Below are positions 42,666 through 54,394 of a DNA stretch of 64,000 nucleotides, piece after piece (position 1 is the stretch's first letter; each line of letters starts with the position of its first letter). The notes below the pieces were generated by a model. It was given only the letters and a program-made list of their open reading frames with translations, was not told the origin of the DNA and did not search any database. The translations under genes were made by a program, and so were the position numbers. Source of the DNA: Clarireedia homoeocarpa (lineage: Eukaryota; Ascomycota; Leotiomycetes; Helotiales; Rutstroemiaceae); NCBI GenBank assembly GCA_001465935.1, contig LNKV01000007.1:682001-746000 (forward strand), written 5' to 3'.

Positions 42666-44507
42666 TTAAAAGATTCGACCATGAATTTGCTTCACCTCCT
42701 TGACATTCACATCTTTCCATAACGTAGTGGAGACAAGTGTAATTGAATAAAGGCAGGTCGCACAAATCAACATCAAACGTTGCGCGTCACCATAAGCATG
42801 GTTTATAGCATCTCTTGTTGGACTTCCTATTGGATAAGAAGACTGAACAGTAAGACTACCATAAATGGTTTTGAAATTAGCTTTTGAGGAATCTGGCAAA
42901 AACTCGAGGAGCTTGGTAGGGAATACTCCGGTCCACAAAGCGGTGGCAATCGTAGAAGCTATGGCGCCTCCAATGCTTGAAATCATGGCTTCCATCGCAA
43001 GGACAGATGGAATATGTTGATGAGAAGAAACCGCCATGACAGTCATCTGTTCACAGATCACGAGCGTTCCGCCTCCAAATGCGATGAAGATCTGACACAT
43101 GACGATGTATCCAATATTAGTGTCCGGTTGGCGGAAATGAACCATTAGACCAACTGCCAATATGGTAACTGGAACACCAAAGTAGAGACTGATCCACTTA
43201 AGACGTCCATTGTATCGAATGACGATACCAACAATCAAAGCCCAGAAGGTTGAGCCCACTGTGTAAATGTTAGAAATGTACGACGCATCAGTGATGCTTT
43301 GATTGAAGACAACAATGAGCATGGAATAAAAATAACTATCCCAAATATACCAAGCACAGTAAAGACTTGCGACCATAGTATAAGTGAAAAATACAGTTCT
43401 ATCCTTCATCAATCGGAAAGGGATAAAGGTAACCGACGCGACGTAGGCTTCGTAAAGTGCGAATGCAATGATTAAGAGTCCGCCGAAGATGAGGAAGCAG
43501 ATGATGAGAGGAGATCTCCACTCATTCTTTTGATACGTGTAGAGGTTGAATGCGAGAAGGAACAATCCTAAACCCGCTGCAATCAAGAGCAAGCCGATGA
43601 TGTCGAATTCTCTGCAGCAGTGTCGTACAGATTGCAGGAAATTACGGCCGCTGTTCAGCTTTTGAATCACACCGAGCTTCTCAGCCTTCTTTTGGTTGTA
43701 ATAGAAAAGCGAAAACAATGGTGTACAAATGATTGGGAAGACGATTGTCCAAATTCCAAAGCCCCACCTGAAGCCAATGGTATCCAGGATACTCTGTGCA
43801 GCCGGTCCGTATGCCCAGATGGTGGCGATCCATGATGATGCCGAGAAAGCAATCCACCAAGCCCTGTTTTTGAGTTGCGTGGTATCGGCGATGAAGATAG
43901 TTGTCGTAAAATCAATCCCATTATACCCGACACAGTAGAAAACTTGCGCAGCGCAGTATGTCTTCACATTGTTACACCCTGCCATCATCACAAATCCCAA
44001 TGTCATACTGCAGATCATCAATGCAAATCCTTGAGGACGGCCCCAAATGTCGATAAGCTTTGCATATGAAAGCTTAATAAGACCAGCGATGAGACTCGAG
44101 ATGACAGAAGTGAGCGCAGTCAGTGAATGGGCGGAAAATGAACTCGTAACATATGGTGTGAGGGTACCAGTGACTCCCGATGCGAATGCGAGCATGAACT
44201 GGACGATCCAGATACTAGAGACCATCAGCAGAGATCCCAAAAGGCCCTCAATTTCTACTCACAAGACATAGGCCATTATTAGATGTTGTTTGCTCCGGAC
44301 CTAGTTAATAGCCTCGGCGGCTTGAACCCCATGTTGGAATTCTTTATGTACCAATTCGCTATCAGTCTCGCTTCTTGGCTGACTTGATGGAAGACCTGCA
44401 GTTGTTACAGCCTCGGGAACTTTCTCTTCATTGCTCGCCCCTGTTGTGGGCATAGATTGCGAGACTGGCACCTCGTCGAGCTTCAGATGGTTGAATCTAA
44501 ACCTCAT
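42666..44507 (-). pseudogene. SIT-type siderophore-iron transporter (MFS) with an early stop codon
   Basis: Two exons, 44263-44507 and 42666-44214 (intron donor GTGAGT, acceptor CTCTAG). If read through, the chain has about 597 residues, the usual size of ARN/SIT siderophore transporters. Family marks: HGVQAAEAI before TM1, KLSYAKLIDIWGRPQGFALM (motif A region), YYNQKKAEKLGVIQ, NEWRSPLII, the extended C-terminal loop YGSLTVQSSYPIGSPTRDAI, and about 14 membrane helices, all in one open frame. The lesion is TAG at 44301-44303 (codon 69), between EAIN and VRSKQHLIMAY. An in-frame ATG nine codons downstream (44276, MAYVFIWIVQ) could start a protein lacking only the cytosolic N-tail, so loss of function is not certain. 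If CAG was the parent codon, the change is a RIP-type CpA to TpA. Confidence 0.8.
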
Positions 44508-45539
44508 GGTGGTGTTATTATGGCAGGTTGAAAATCTAGCTATGATTGATTGTGAAAAGGCAAAGAGGAATTGGAAATCTTTGCAGACATTCCCTATAGT
44601 ACTTATGTAGATATACCACATACACTATTCGAGCAATGAGGAAATGATGGGAACGGTGCGGGGGTTGTTTTTCTTGAGAAGTGGGATGCAATCTGCTTCC
44701 AGAACTCATTCTTGAGCTCCGAATACAGGGACTTAGATGACTTCCTCCGCGCCAAGAATTTCATCTGTTTTGCTATTCGTGAATTCCACAGCGTCTCCAT
44801 TTGCATATCAGAATCCTATAGATTTAATAGCTCAGAAAAGTAAGTGGCATGCAAGTTGACAGGACCGCATCACTAGTGCCCGGCTTTATCTCCCAAAAGA
44901 TCTTATCAGATTATCAGATTCTCCCCCACTATTCTATTCTTCTGACTAAAGTTAATGTACGAAAGTAACCACGGGAATATACTGCTTGCTGGGAGCTTGT
45001 TTGATGGGTCATGTATAGCCGATGTCGTTCCACCCAAAACGGGTCTGAACCATCGAATGTGCACTAGTGCTTCTTTGAAAAGCAGAGTGCGTGGAAATCT
45101 CTAGGCTCTAGCTAGTCACGAACGAGATTGAAGACGAAACAATCTATCATTGCTTAATTTCATTCAGGAATAGACACAACAATAAGCTTGGGTTCACAAA
45201 ACTGTAGATTCGTCAGCGTGTGTATCTTGAGTTCTACGTTCATTGTTCTGGACCCACCCTGTAGACGCGGGATATTTAGTAAAGGTCTAGTAATTGTCAC
45301 TATCATTCGTAAGAGACATTCGCTTTATACATTTTCTTCGCTTGATTGGGGGAAACGCCCTAGCATCTTGCCACTGAAGCTTTGTGAATCAGTATCAAGC
45401 CTTCATTTGCCTCACTCAAGTAGCAATGGTTCTCCAACACCACCAACATGAAAATCACACGCGTTCGGGACAGAATTAGTCCGTCAAGACAAACCCTCAA
45501 CAATATGAGAAAACCAGACGAGCCAGACTAGACGGTTTA
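44508..45539. other. Intergenic DNA up to the chromovirus; no gene seen
   Basis: Promoter side of the SIT transporter gene, then unremarkable DNA to the left LTR. A candidate 87-codon frame at 45188-45451 has no supporting feature. Confidence 0.5.
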
Positions 45540-45756
45540 TATGATGATTCTGACCGAATTATCACGATGCTACATAAGGACATGACCTCCCTGGGGGTGA
45601 GTCAGACATCAGGCATGCATTAGCATACATTAGCATACACGTGATATAGTATATGATCACTTCCTGTATATAAGCCTTCGGGCCCTTATAATCCTCTTAG
45701 CTCTGTAGTTGTTAATTCTAAGGTTATTCAGTATCTTTATTAGCAGTCTCGTTATA
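45540..45756 (+). repeat. 5' LTR of the chromovirus
   Basis: 217 bp, starting TATGATGATTC and ending GTCTCGTTATA. It matches the right LTR along its whole length, with mostly transition differences (for example TCACA to TTATA at its end). TGTATATAAGCC within it is a likely TATA region. Confidence 0.9.
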
Positions 45757-47829
45757 TTATTAACAACTCACTTATCTCTTCGGCTGTATTGACGGCCATC
45801 TAAATAATATTAATAATCAATCTTTTCTTGCTTTTGAATCTCTTCTTTAAGGATTCTCTGAGTAGTAGGAGTAGATCTATTTCGACATTGTCGATATATA
45901 GTATTACCCTCTAAACACCCTTAATAATATATATACCCTACGACAATATATCGAATACTCCCTAACTAACCTTAAAACAGAGGCTAGGCAGGTCGTTCTA
46001 TATCGGCTGAGCAAGCTAGTTCGCTTTCTTGTAGTGCTTTGTAAAGTACTACTACTATTTTTGATACCTAGCTTAGTACTTAGGATACTCTTGAGGCTAG
46101 CCAAGCAATATTCTAAGCTATATACTAAGTAGGAGATAAGTCCCCCTCGGACTCTTATCAATAATCCCCCCTTTTTATATAACTCCCTATAACTTAATAA
46201 AGTTATTCAGTACTATTTATATTCTCTTTATCTCAATTCAGCTAAAATATAGATATTAGCGACCGAGGTGGCCGTCGACGTCAAGGTAAGGGTAAAGGAA
46301 AAGTAGTTTAAAGAGCTCTTTTGATTATATTATCTACTAACTTAATAATTGTACTAATAGCCTAAATAGTAGAGATATAAGCTTAATTCCAAGTATAACT
46401 AACAGTTTAAAATACTAAGTATACTATACTAGCAGATTAGATTAAAAAATAGTTATTACTTTAATCAATAATTAAATATAACTTGTTTAGTACCTCTTAG
46501 CTATTACCTCTATATTAACTATATAGCTCGCAACTACTTACTCTTTTATACTAAAATAACACGACTTTAGTAATATCTAATTATATATTATTTAAGGTCT
46601 TATATTTAGCTAATAAGCTCTTTAATAGAAAAAAGCTTATTATTTAATTATAGAGAAAGTTTATTATAGATCGAATTAGTTAGTATAAATATAGTTTTAT
46701 TAATAACAATATTAAATACTTATTTATATTAGACTAATTAGAAGGTTTAACCCTCGAGTATTATAAAAGATTATATATCTAGGATAATATTATATCCGAG
46801 TAAATAATCAATAAGGTAGCTAACTTTCTAATAGATCTAGCTAAATACTAGTATATTTAAAATATATATATATACTTTATTTAACTTGAAGACTAACCCT
46901 TTAAATCCTTCTATTAATAGTTCGAGCTTCTAACTAGTATTATTAATAAGACTAACTTAAAGAATAAATATTAAGACTTTATTAAGAAGTTAAATAATAA
47001 TTACTAAATATATTTACTTATAGATCGTTTTAGAAGCGAGGATTATAAAGTTAATATATAAGTGTTTTAGTATCTAGATACGAATAATACTAGTATTATA
47101 ATAAATAAATAAATTTAATAGATCTTTATTAAAATAGTAGCGATTGTAATAAATTATCGAGACTAAGCTATTACTTATACTAAGAGCTAGTAGGCCTTTT
47201 AAAACTAATTCGATATTCTTACTATTATTCTATCTATATAGTCAACTCTACTTTCTAATATACTATATTACTTCTCTCTTAGTTAAAAGACTACTTTACT
47301 AGTTAGTAACTTTACTTAAAACTTTCTCTTTCTTATTTTTAATACTCGAGCTTAGACTCTTTACTATATAGTAAGTGAAATCGAGTATAAGTTTTATAAA
47401 GATATAATAGAGAAAATAAAAAAAGAAGATAATATCTTAATTAAAGTCTAGACTGAAATTGTAGTTTATATAAAGTAATTAGAAGTAGATTAAATAAAAG
47501 ATAGTATTTAAATAAAAACTTCTTTTTAAATAGTTTAAAAGATATAAGATATTTAGATTTAATTAAACTAATAAGTGGAAACTATATAATAATATTATAT
47601 AAACTAGTAAAAAATAATATCTTCTATTAAACTAAAACTTTTATTAACTTTAAAGTAAATAGCTTTATATTAATTAATATTTCTTTTTTTTAATAATTTT
47701 ATTATAATCTTAAATTTATAATTAAATATTTAAAGATACTTTTATAGATTAAAAGATATAATAATTAGAGTAAGCTTCTAATTATCTATTATATTTTAAT
47801 AAACTTTATAATTAATAGTTATATCTAAT

Positions 47830-48581
47830 NNNNNNNNNNNNNNNNNNNNNNNNNNNNNNNNNNNNNNNNNNNNNNNNNNNNNNNNNNNNNNNNNNNNNNN
47901 NNNNNNNNNNNNNNNNNNNNNNNNNNNNNNNNNNNNNNNNNNNNNNNNNNNNNNNNNNNNNNNNNNNNNNNNNNNNNNNNNNNNNNNNNNNNNNNNNNNN
48001 NNNNNNNNNNNNNNNNNNNNNNNNNNNNNNNNNNNNNNNNNNNNNNNNNNNNNNNNNNNNNNNNNNNNNNNNNNNNNNNNNNNNNNNNNNNNNNNNNNNN
48101 NNNNNNNNNNNNNNNNNNNNNNNNNNNNNNNNNNNNNNNNNNNNNNNNNNNNNNNNNNNNNNNNNNNNNNNNNNNNNNNNNNNNNNNNNNNNNNNNNNNN
48201 NNNNNNNNNNNNNNNNNNNNNNNNNNNNNNNNNNNNNNNNNNNNNNNNNNNNNNNNNNNNNNNNNNNNNNNNNNNNNNNNNNNNNNNNNNNNNNNNNNNN
48301 NNNNNNNNNNNNNNNNNNNNNNNNNNNNNNNNNNNNNNNNNNNNNNNNNNNNNNNNNNNNNNNNNNNNNNNNNNNNNNNNNNNNNNNNNNNNNNNNNNNN
48401 NNNNNNNNNNNNNNNNNNNNNNNNNNNNNNNNNNNNNNNNNNNNNNNNNNNNNNNNNNNNNNNNNNNNNNNNNNNNNNNNNNNNNNNNNNNNNNNNNNNN
48501 NNNNNNNNNNNNNNNNNNNNNNNNNNNNNNNNNNNNNNNNNNNNNNNNNNNNNNNNNNNNNNNNNNNNNNNNNNNNNNNNN
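47830..48581. other. Assembly gap (752 N)
   Basis: A run of N inside the AT-rich interior of the LTR element. Its true length and content are unknown. Confidence 1.
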
Positions 48582-49283
48582 TTAAAAGAATTATATTTAT
48601 AAATAAAAAGAAAGTTTTATATATATTTTAAAAGATAATTAGATTCTTATAAAAAGTATTAATTATAAAAACTATTAAACTAATAGTTATTTTATTTATT
48701 AACTTAGATTTAACTAAAGTTTTATCTAAATTACTTTTATTATATTTATTATTAGTATTATTATTAAGATCGTTTAATAAGTTATTAAATAAAATCTCGA
48801 TAATAATATAATAATAAATATTATAATCTTATTATTTATAATTATTATAAATAAAACTTTATATTTTTCCCGATTTATATCTAGTTTATTAGATATTAGA
48901 ATAATATTTATTATAATTATTAAGAATAAAAATATTTTTATTCTAAATAAATATAATATTTATATATAAAAGATATATTATTAAAAGCTATATATCTTAA
49001 ATATAGTTTTATATAAAAACTATATTTTATTTTAATAAAATTAAAACTATTTATTATAAGTTATTATAAACATATTTTTAAAATTACTACTTATTTATAA
49101 GAAAAAGAAAGTAGTTTAAAAATAATATTTCTAGAATAATAATAATAAAGTTAATAATAATAATATTAATAAATATAAATAAAACAAATTTATATATAAA
49201 AATAATTAATTAGTAATCTTAATCTATTATATAATAAAGAATTTAATTAGTTATTTATATTTATTTTAATAGTTTAATATTAA

Positions 49284-49315
<32 letters not shown>

Positions 49316-51422
49316 TTAGATAATTAATTAATTATTATAGATCGTATAATAAATATAAGCTTTTAGTTGAAAATCCTATATACTAAAAACTTATTATTTA
49401 ATAAAAGCTCGGTTTAGATAAAAAAGAAAAAGTTACTAATATATAGATAATCGGCTATAAAATAATTCTAGTTAGATAAGCTAGAACTTAAAGTAAATAT
49501 AATATATCCGATATAAATATATAATATTTATATAATTAGAAAATTAATTTTAAAGACTATAAGTAAATAGTTAATATCCTTTATATAAAAAGTATAAAGA
49601 TTATAGTATAATCTTATAATTAAAGAATAGAGACGATTTATATAATTAATATTAAATCTATATTTTATATATAATTCCGGGTATTATATATAACCCTTGT
49701 ACTTCTCTATATAATATCACTTTTAAAATACAACTTTGTTAATTATATTAATAATTATTCTTATACTAATATATTAAACTGATAAGTACTTTATACTAGA
49801 TCCGAGTTTATATTAACTATAAAGTCTTAAAATACTTTATAATAATTAAAGTATTTAATATCTAGTAAGTTTAATAAACTAAACTCTTAGTTAATTATTA
49901 CTTTCTTATTATATATCGTTTAAATAAAAATAACTTTATAATAGATACTCTTACTTAAAAAGAGAATAAATTAAGTTCCTAAAATAAATTTAAAAAAGAA
50001 TATTATATCTAATAATTACTTAAAGATAAGAAGTTAGATTTTCGGATTTTAACTTTCTATATATACAACTATTTTAATAAATCTACTTTTAAAGTAAATA
50101 TCCTTATAAATTTTATAAGTTTTATTAATCTAATTATTTATATTTTATAAATAAACTATAATTATAATTCTTTACAAACTTTATAAATTATAATAAATCG
50201 AAAAGAATTAAAATTCAAATCTAGGTTCGAAATTAAAAAAGATTTATTATTTTATAAAAACTACTTTTTTATCTCTAATACTAAGAACTTAAAAACCCTT
50301 TTTATTTATAAAATATATAACTTTATTATTATAACTTATCTAGATATTAAGAAGATTTATTTACTTTTTAAAGAATATTATTATTAGTATTTTATAAAAA
50401 ATAATATTATTATATATATTCGTAATTATTATATATATTATCGAAGCTTAGTTTCAAGAGATAAGATATCTAGATTACTTTACTTATTATTAATTCCGAC
50501 TTATATATAAGAATATATTATAATAGATTATTATAGTTTTAATAAAAATAAATATAAATATAATAATATATTTATTATTATCGATCGATTAAATAAATAA
50601 ATTATTACAATTTTATATTATAAGACTGTTATTATAAGAGACTAAACTAAATTCTATATTTCGTATATTTATTAGTATTATAATTTATTTACTATAATAT
50701 TATCCGACTATAAATTTTAGTTTATATCTTTATTCTAAATTAAATTTAATAATATCTTTAAAACTAAAGTTAAGTTTTCTATTACCAACTATCTCTAAAC
50801 TAATAAATAAATAGAAATCTATAATTAGTATTTATAAAAGTAACTAAGATTTTTTATTAATTATTATTAAGATAACTAGTTTGAATTCCTACTAATAATA
50901 GACTATATATAGTTAACTCTACTATATTCTTCTTTTAGTAACTTACTTTTTTTCGAAGTACTTTATAAATATACTTCTAGAGTTATATAAGATTAGAAAT
51001 TAACTAAATATCCCTCGATCAATAATCTCAATATCTAAAATACTTATATTTATATTTACTATAATTATAAAGCTTTAGAATATACCCGCTTTACTATTAT
51101 AACTACTTAAAAGTAAATAATCAAATAAACAAATAAATATTATTAGCTAATAAACTTCTAAGTTAGCAACTATATCTAGTTAGATATATAATATCTACTA
51201 ATATAATAGTTATCTAAGAAGCTAGATTACTCTACTAGTAGATATTTTAAAATCTTAGAATATATTAGTTATTTTTATTATTTAGATCTACTTAGTACTA
51301 TATAAATCTATAATATATTCTCAGCTAATAAGTTAAGGAAGATAGCCGATAACCTATTACTAAACTAGTATAATAAACCACTTTCGCTAATTAATATAAT
51401 AGGAATAGATAAATATAAAGTA

Positions 51423-51714
51423 AAGTAAGTACTAGCCTATTGTTTAAAACGAAGGTTATTAGAGTATTATATATAATAGAGAGGCTATAACGTCGACCTG
51501 GCTTAGTACAAAGTATCGGATCTCAAGATATCCCTAGTACTACTTCGAGACTTCTATCAAGCTAACCCAAAGGTACCTGGCCCCTTAGTACTTCTTCCCG
51601 AATAGCTTCGATTATAGGAATCCGGAGAAGACGACTATAACTATACTGAGGGAGACTATCCGATAACTGCGGTAAATAAGAAGCGATTCCTGGACTTTAT
51701 AATGCCCAAAGTAT
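51423..51714 (+). pseudogene. Chromodomain-like C-terminal integrase relic of the chromovirus
   Basis: One frame reads through several TAG/TAA codons but keeps a recognisable chromodomain pattern: LKRRLLEYYI, then RGYNVDLA, then VSDLKISLVLLRDFYQANP, ending ESGEDDYNYTEGDYP. Stops fall where tryptophans are expected, as in the Y-x-V-x-W-x-G-Y motif, which is the TGG-to-TAG change RIP produces. This part is clearly less AT-rich than the interior. Confidence 0.75.
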
Positions 51715-51893
51715 AAGGTTAAATTGAGATACTAGTATTATTATTCTTGTAGTTACACTATACTTATTTATTGCGGACTATTTAGGTCATTTATATTTAT
51801 TCAAGAAGAAACCTTAAGGATATACAACTAAGACAATAATTAATAAAGCAATTAGGACGCTCGAGGGCGAGCTTTTTTGGAAGGGGGGGGTGA

Positions 51894-52110
51894 TGTGATG
51901 ATTCCGACCGAATTATCACGATGCTATATAAGGACATGACCTCCCTGGGGGTAAGTCAGACATCAAGCATGCATTAGCATGCATTAGCATACATGTGATT
52001 AAACACATGACCTCTTCCTGTATATAAGCCTTCGGATCCTTATGATCCTCTTAGCTCTTTAGTTGTTAATTCTAAGGTCATTCAGTGTCTTTACTGGCAG
52101 TCTCGTCACA
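51894..52110 (+). repeat. 3' LTR of the chromovirus
   Basis: 217 bp from TGTGATGATTCC to CTCGTCACA, the better-preserved LTR. Terminal inverted TGTGA/TCACA and the preceding polypurine tract define its edges. Confidence 0.92.
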
Positions 52111-53552
52111 AAAGAGAAGAAGTCAAATAATAACCTTATGCAGCCCAATTCACTCTAACTGCCATCAATGTTTGCAACTAGTATAGATCGAAACGATGTT
52201 AAACTCCTTGACGTGCCCACATGTCTTAACAGTTTTTCATCCTTACCACTACACACACCGGCCCATTCACCTGCTCTGCCTGGCTTATCCATTATCGGGT
52301 ATCCCCGATATATACCTCTTTCAGACCGCCGCCTCGCGCTCAATGGAGGCTGAGGAAGTCATCTTTCCCATCGTCGTGACGAATCACTGCAGTGATTGTC
52401 AGAAAGCCACGGGATCTATACTTCCAGCGTGAATTCGTGTGTCGACTTCTGTGATGATCCTCAAACTCTTGCGATTTTCTGCATCTGAGCTGATTCAAGC
52501 GGAGCAAAATAGAGAAGATGCCTGAATCTCCTCTATATCTCAATATCCACCTTCAATCTAACCTCGCACAATCCATCACAAACTCTTTGGCTACTCCCTC
52601 CCACATCACATGTATCTTCTACGATAGAAGATGTGGTGCCGATCCCACCTATTCAATCAGTCCTAGTATAGGCGGCGGCAGCCTGGAAGCCTGGAACTAC
52701 GACAAACCACGTCATCCGACATTCTGGCCTCATCTGTTTGCGGTTTGAGGGGTCGGCGATTATGCATGATGACAAGTCGAAACACTCGGAACTGCAGCTC
52801 CTTACGCTACAGTTCTGAGCTTTGTCATACTTAACATCCATGCAGCGTGTGTTATCCGCGCGCTCGGCTGCATCTCACGACGACACGTTGGTTCAATTCG
52901 CGCATTATACAACCCCAACGTTGTGAAGTAACCAATCATTGCAAACTCGACTGGGAAGTCGGCTTTGATGCCTGATTATATTGATACGGCTAGATGACGA
53001 GTGCAATCTATGCTGCTGCCTAGAAGAGTGAGATGTGTCCGTAGACACATTGTGATCAAGTGTACACTGCAGTTTACATACTCGTCGGAAGATACATCAC
53101 CGACATCGCGAATAGCCTCAGATTTACTTTTCAGAACGTTTCCACGGTCCTAAAAATTAAATGCTAGACTGTGGGTGATTTCTTTCTCAATGAAATTATT
53201 TTGAGTAAAAACGATTGATTCAGTAATAAGTTATGATTTTTTGAATCACGGCTTGTGTTTTTTTTTTTTTGGAGTTTTTGAGATTCGCCAAATCTGTGGA
53301 TACATCATTTCAACGCCCCAACAAGTACTGGATGCAAGGGTTGTCAGCAAATATATATATATATATGTTGAACGGTTTTCAAATATTTCAAGTATTAGTT
53401 CAACAAAAGCATACTCGGTCTATACATATTTCACAAGCATTCTCAAATCTTCAAGCAAGTCGACAGAGCACCCCCGTTCCTACACCACTCAACCAGATAC
53501 TATACCGTTGTTATTCATCCTCAAGTGTATCTTCATCAACACTTAGCACAGT
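52111..53552. other. Intergenic DNA with a faint gene relic
   Basis: Apart from the GFA-like fragment near 52345-52440 nothing codes. T-run at about 53258-53270 and (TA)n at about 53350-53365. The last ~250 bp are the GST promoter. Confidence 0.5.
52345..52440 (+). pseudogene. Possible relic of a GFA (CENP-V/formaldehyde-activating) domain
   Basis: The frame reads EEVIFPIVVTNHCSDCQKAT and then GSILPA, followed at once by TGA where many ascomycete GFA proteins have a tryptophan. C-x-D-C-Q-K-x-T-G-S is the zinc-binding signature of the family. The remaining zinc-binding cysteines and the rest of the domain are not visible nearby. Short and uncertain; it lies about 240 bp from the retroelement's right end. 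Confidence 0.3.
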
Positions 53553-54394
53553 ATGGCCTCTCATGCCGAGCCTGAGATTGTGTTATATGACTTGGCTTGC
53601 ACCAAGAATACCTGCTTCTCTCTTATTGTCTGGCGCATCCGCCTCATGCTCAATTATAAGAAAATTCCTTATAGGACCATCTTTCTTGAGTTTCCAGACA
53701 TTGAACCCACGCTAAAAGGGCTGTAAGTTATATTTCCTTTCCCTTCTATAGTTATAACCTCCATATTTTATTTATTTTTTTTAATATGAAATCCTACATC
53801 AAAGACATTCCCCGAGCTAACCTCCCCCCTTCTAGCGGTCTGGTCCCCCTTGAATCCTCTGAAGGAAAATACACCGTCCCCGCCATCCACCACGTGCCCA
53901 CCAACACCTACCTCATCGACTCCGTTCCCATCGCCGAGTTCCTCGAGTCAACCTATCCATCACCACCCCTCACCCTCACATCCCCATTCCAGCAACAGAT
54001 CCAAGAGGCCGCTCTCCCCCTCATCCGCACCTCCCTCCGGACATCGATCCTACCACGCGAGCTCTCCATCTTATCACCACGCTCACAAGAGTACTTCCGC
54101 CGCGCGCGCGAACCTTCACTCGGACATCGACTGGAAGATTTTTTCGACAAGGAAGAAGAAGCCTGGGCATCGGTGGATAAGGAAACGCACGCTTTCGGCG
54201 AGTTGTTGTTGACAAATAGAGCCAAGGGGCCATTTATCCTGGGTGAGAGTCCGAGCATGTCTGATTTCTCTATTGTGGGGCTTCTGCAGTGTACGAGGGT
54301 GATAGATGAGGGGGTGTTTCAGAGAATTTGCAAGTACCCGGGTTTTGGGGAGATTTATGAGGCGTGTGCGCCTTTTCTGGAGAAGAAGGATTGA
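53553..54394 (+). CDS. Glutathione S-transferase
   Basis: Two exons, 53553-53722 and 53836-54394, with a 113-nt intron (donor GTAAGT, acceptor TTCTAG); the product is 242 residues. The N-terminal thioredoxin-like domain starts EIVLYDLACTKNTCFSLIVW and contains RLMLNYKKIPYRTIFLEFPD, the fungal GST pattern, then YTVPAIHHVP (the cis-proline region) and LIDSVPIAEFLESTYP (the glutathione-binding D/S-V-x-I-A motif). The helical C-terminal domain ends with GESPSMSDFSIVGLLQCTRV, the conserved S/T-x-x-D capping box. It should conjugate glutathione to electrophiles in the cytosol; fungal members of this type also occur as tailoring enzymes in metabolite clusters. No such cluster is seen here. The gene is intact. 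Confidence 0.9.

Larger units (their letters stand above)
45540..52110 (+). mobile_element. RIP-mutated Ty3/gypsy LTR retrotransposon of the chromovirus class
   Basis: Two direct 217-bp LTRs (45540-45756 and 51894-52110) bound the element. The right LTR starts TGTGA and ends TCACA, a short inverted repeat, and is preceded by a purine tract ending AAGGGGGGGG. Inside, almost no open frame survives: the DNA is a mass of TTA, TAT and ATA words with C and G depleted, the result expected from RIP. A gag-like basic stretch (GGRRRQGKGKGK) is visible near 46267-46300, integrase-like words near 50450-50620, and a chromodomain-like relic at the 3' end with TAG at tryptophan-like positions. 752 N bases (47830-48581) replace part of the interior. 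No matching target-site duplication was found (GTTTA on the left, AAAGA on the right). The element cannot be active. Confidence 0.9.

Noticed and set aside
42666..44240. Intact 524-residue transporter starting MGSLLMVSSIW
   Set aside because: Its first ~9 residues are intron sequence; the true exon begins at 44214 and joins an upstream exon carrying the stop codon.
45757..51893. CRISPR array or AT-rich centromere
   Set aside because: Eukaryotic RIPped retroelement explains the composition; no regular repeat-spacer pattern, and LTRs bound it exactly.
53850..54258. Open frames on both strands over the GST second exon
   Set aside because: Shadows of the GST coding sequence; Pro/Ser- or Arg-rich with no domain.
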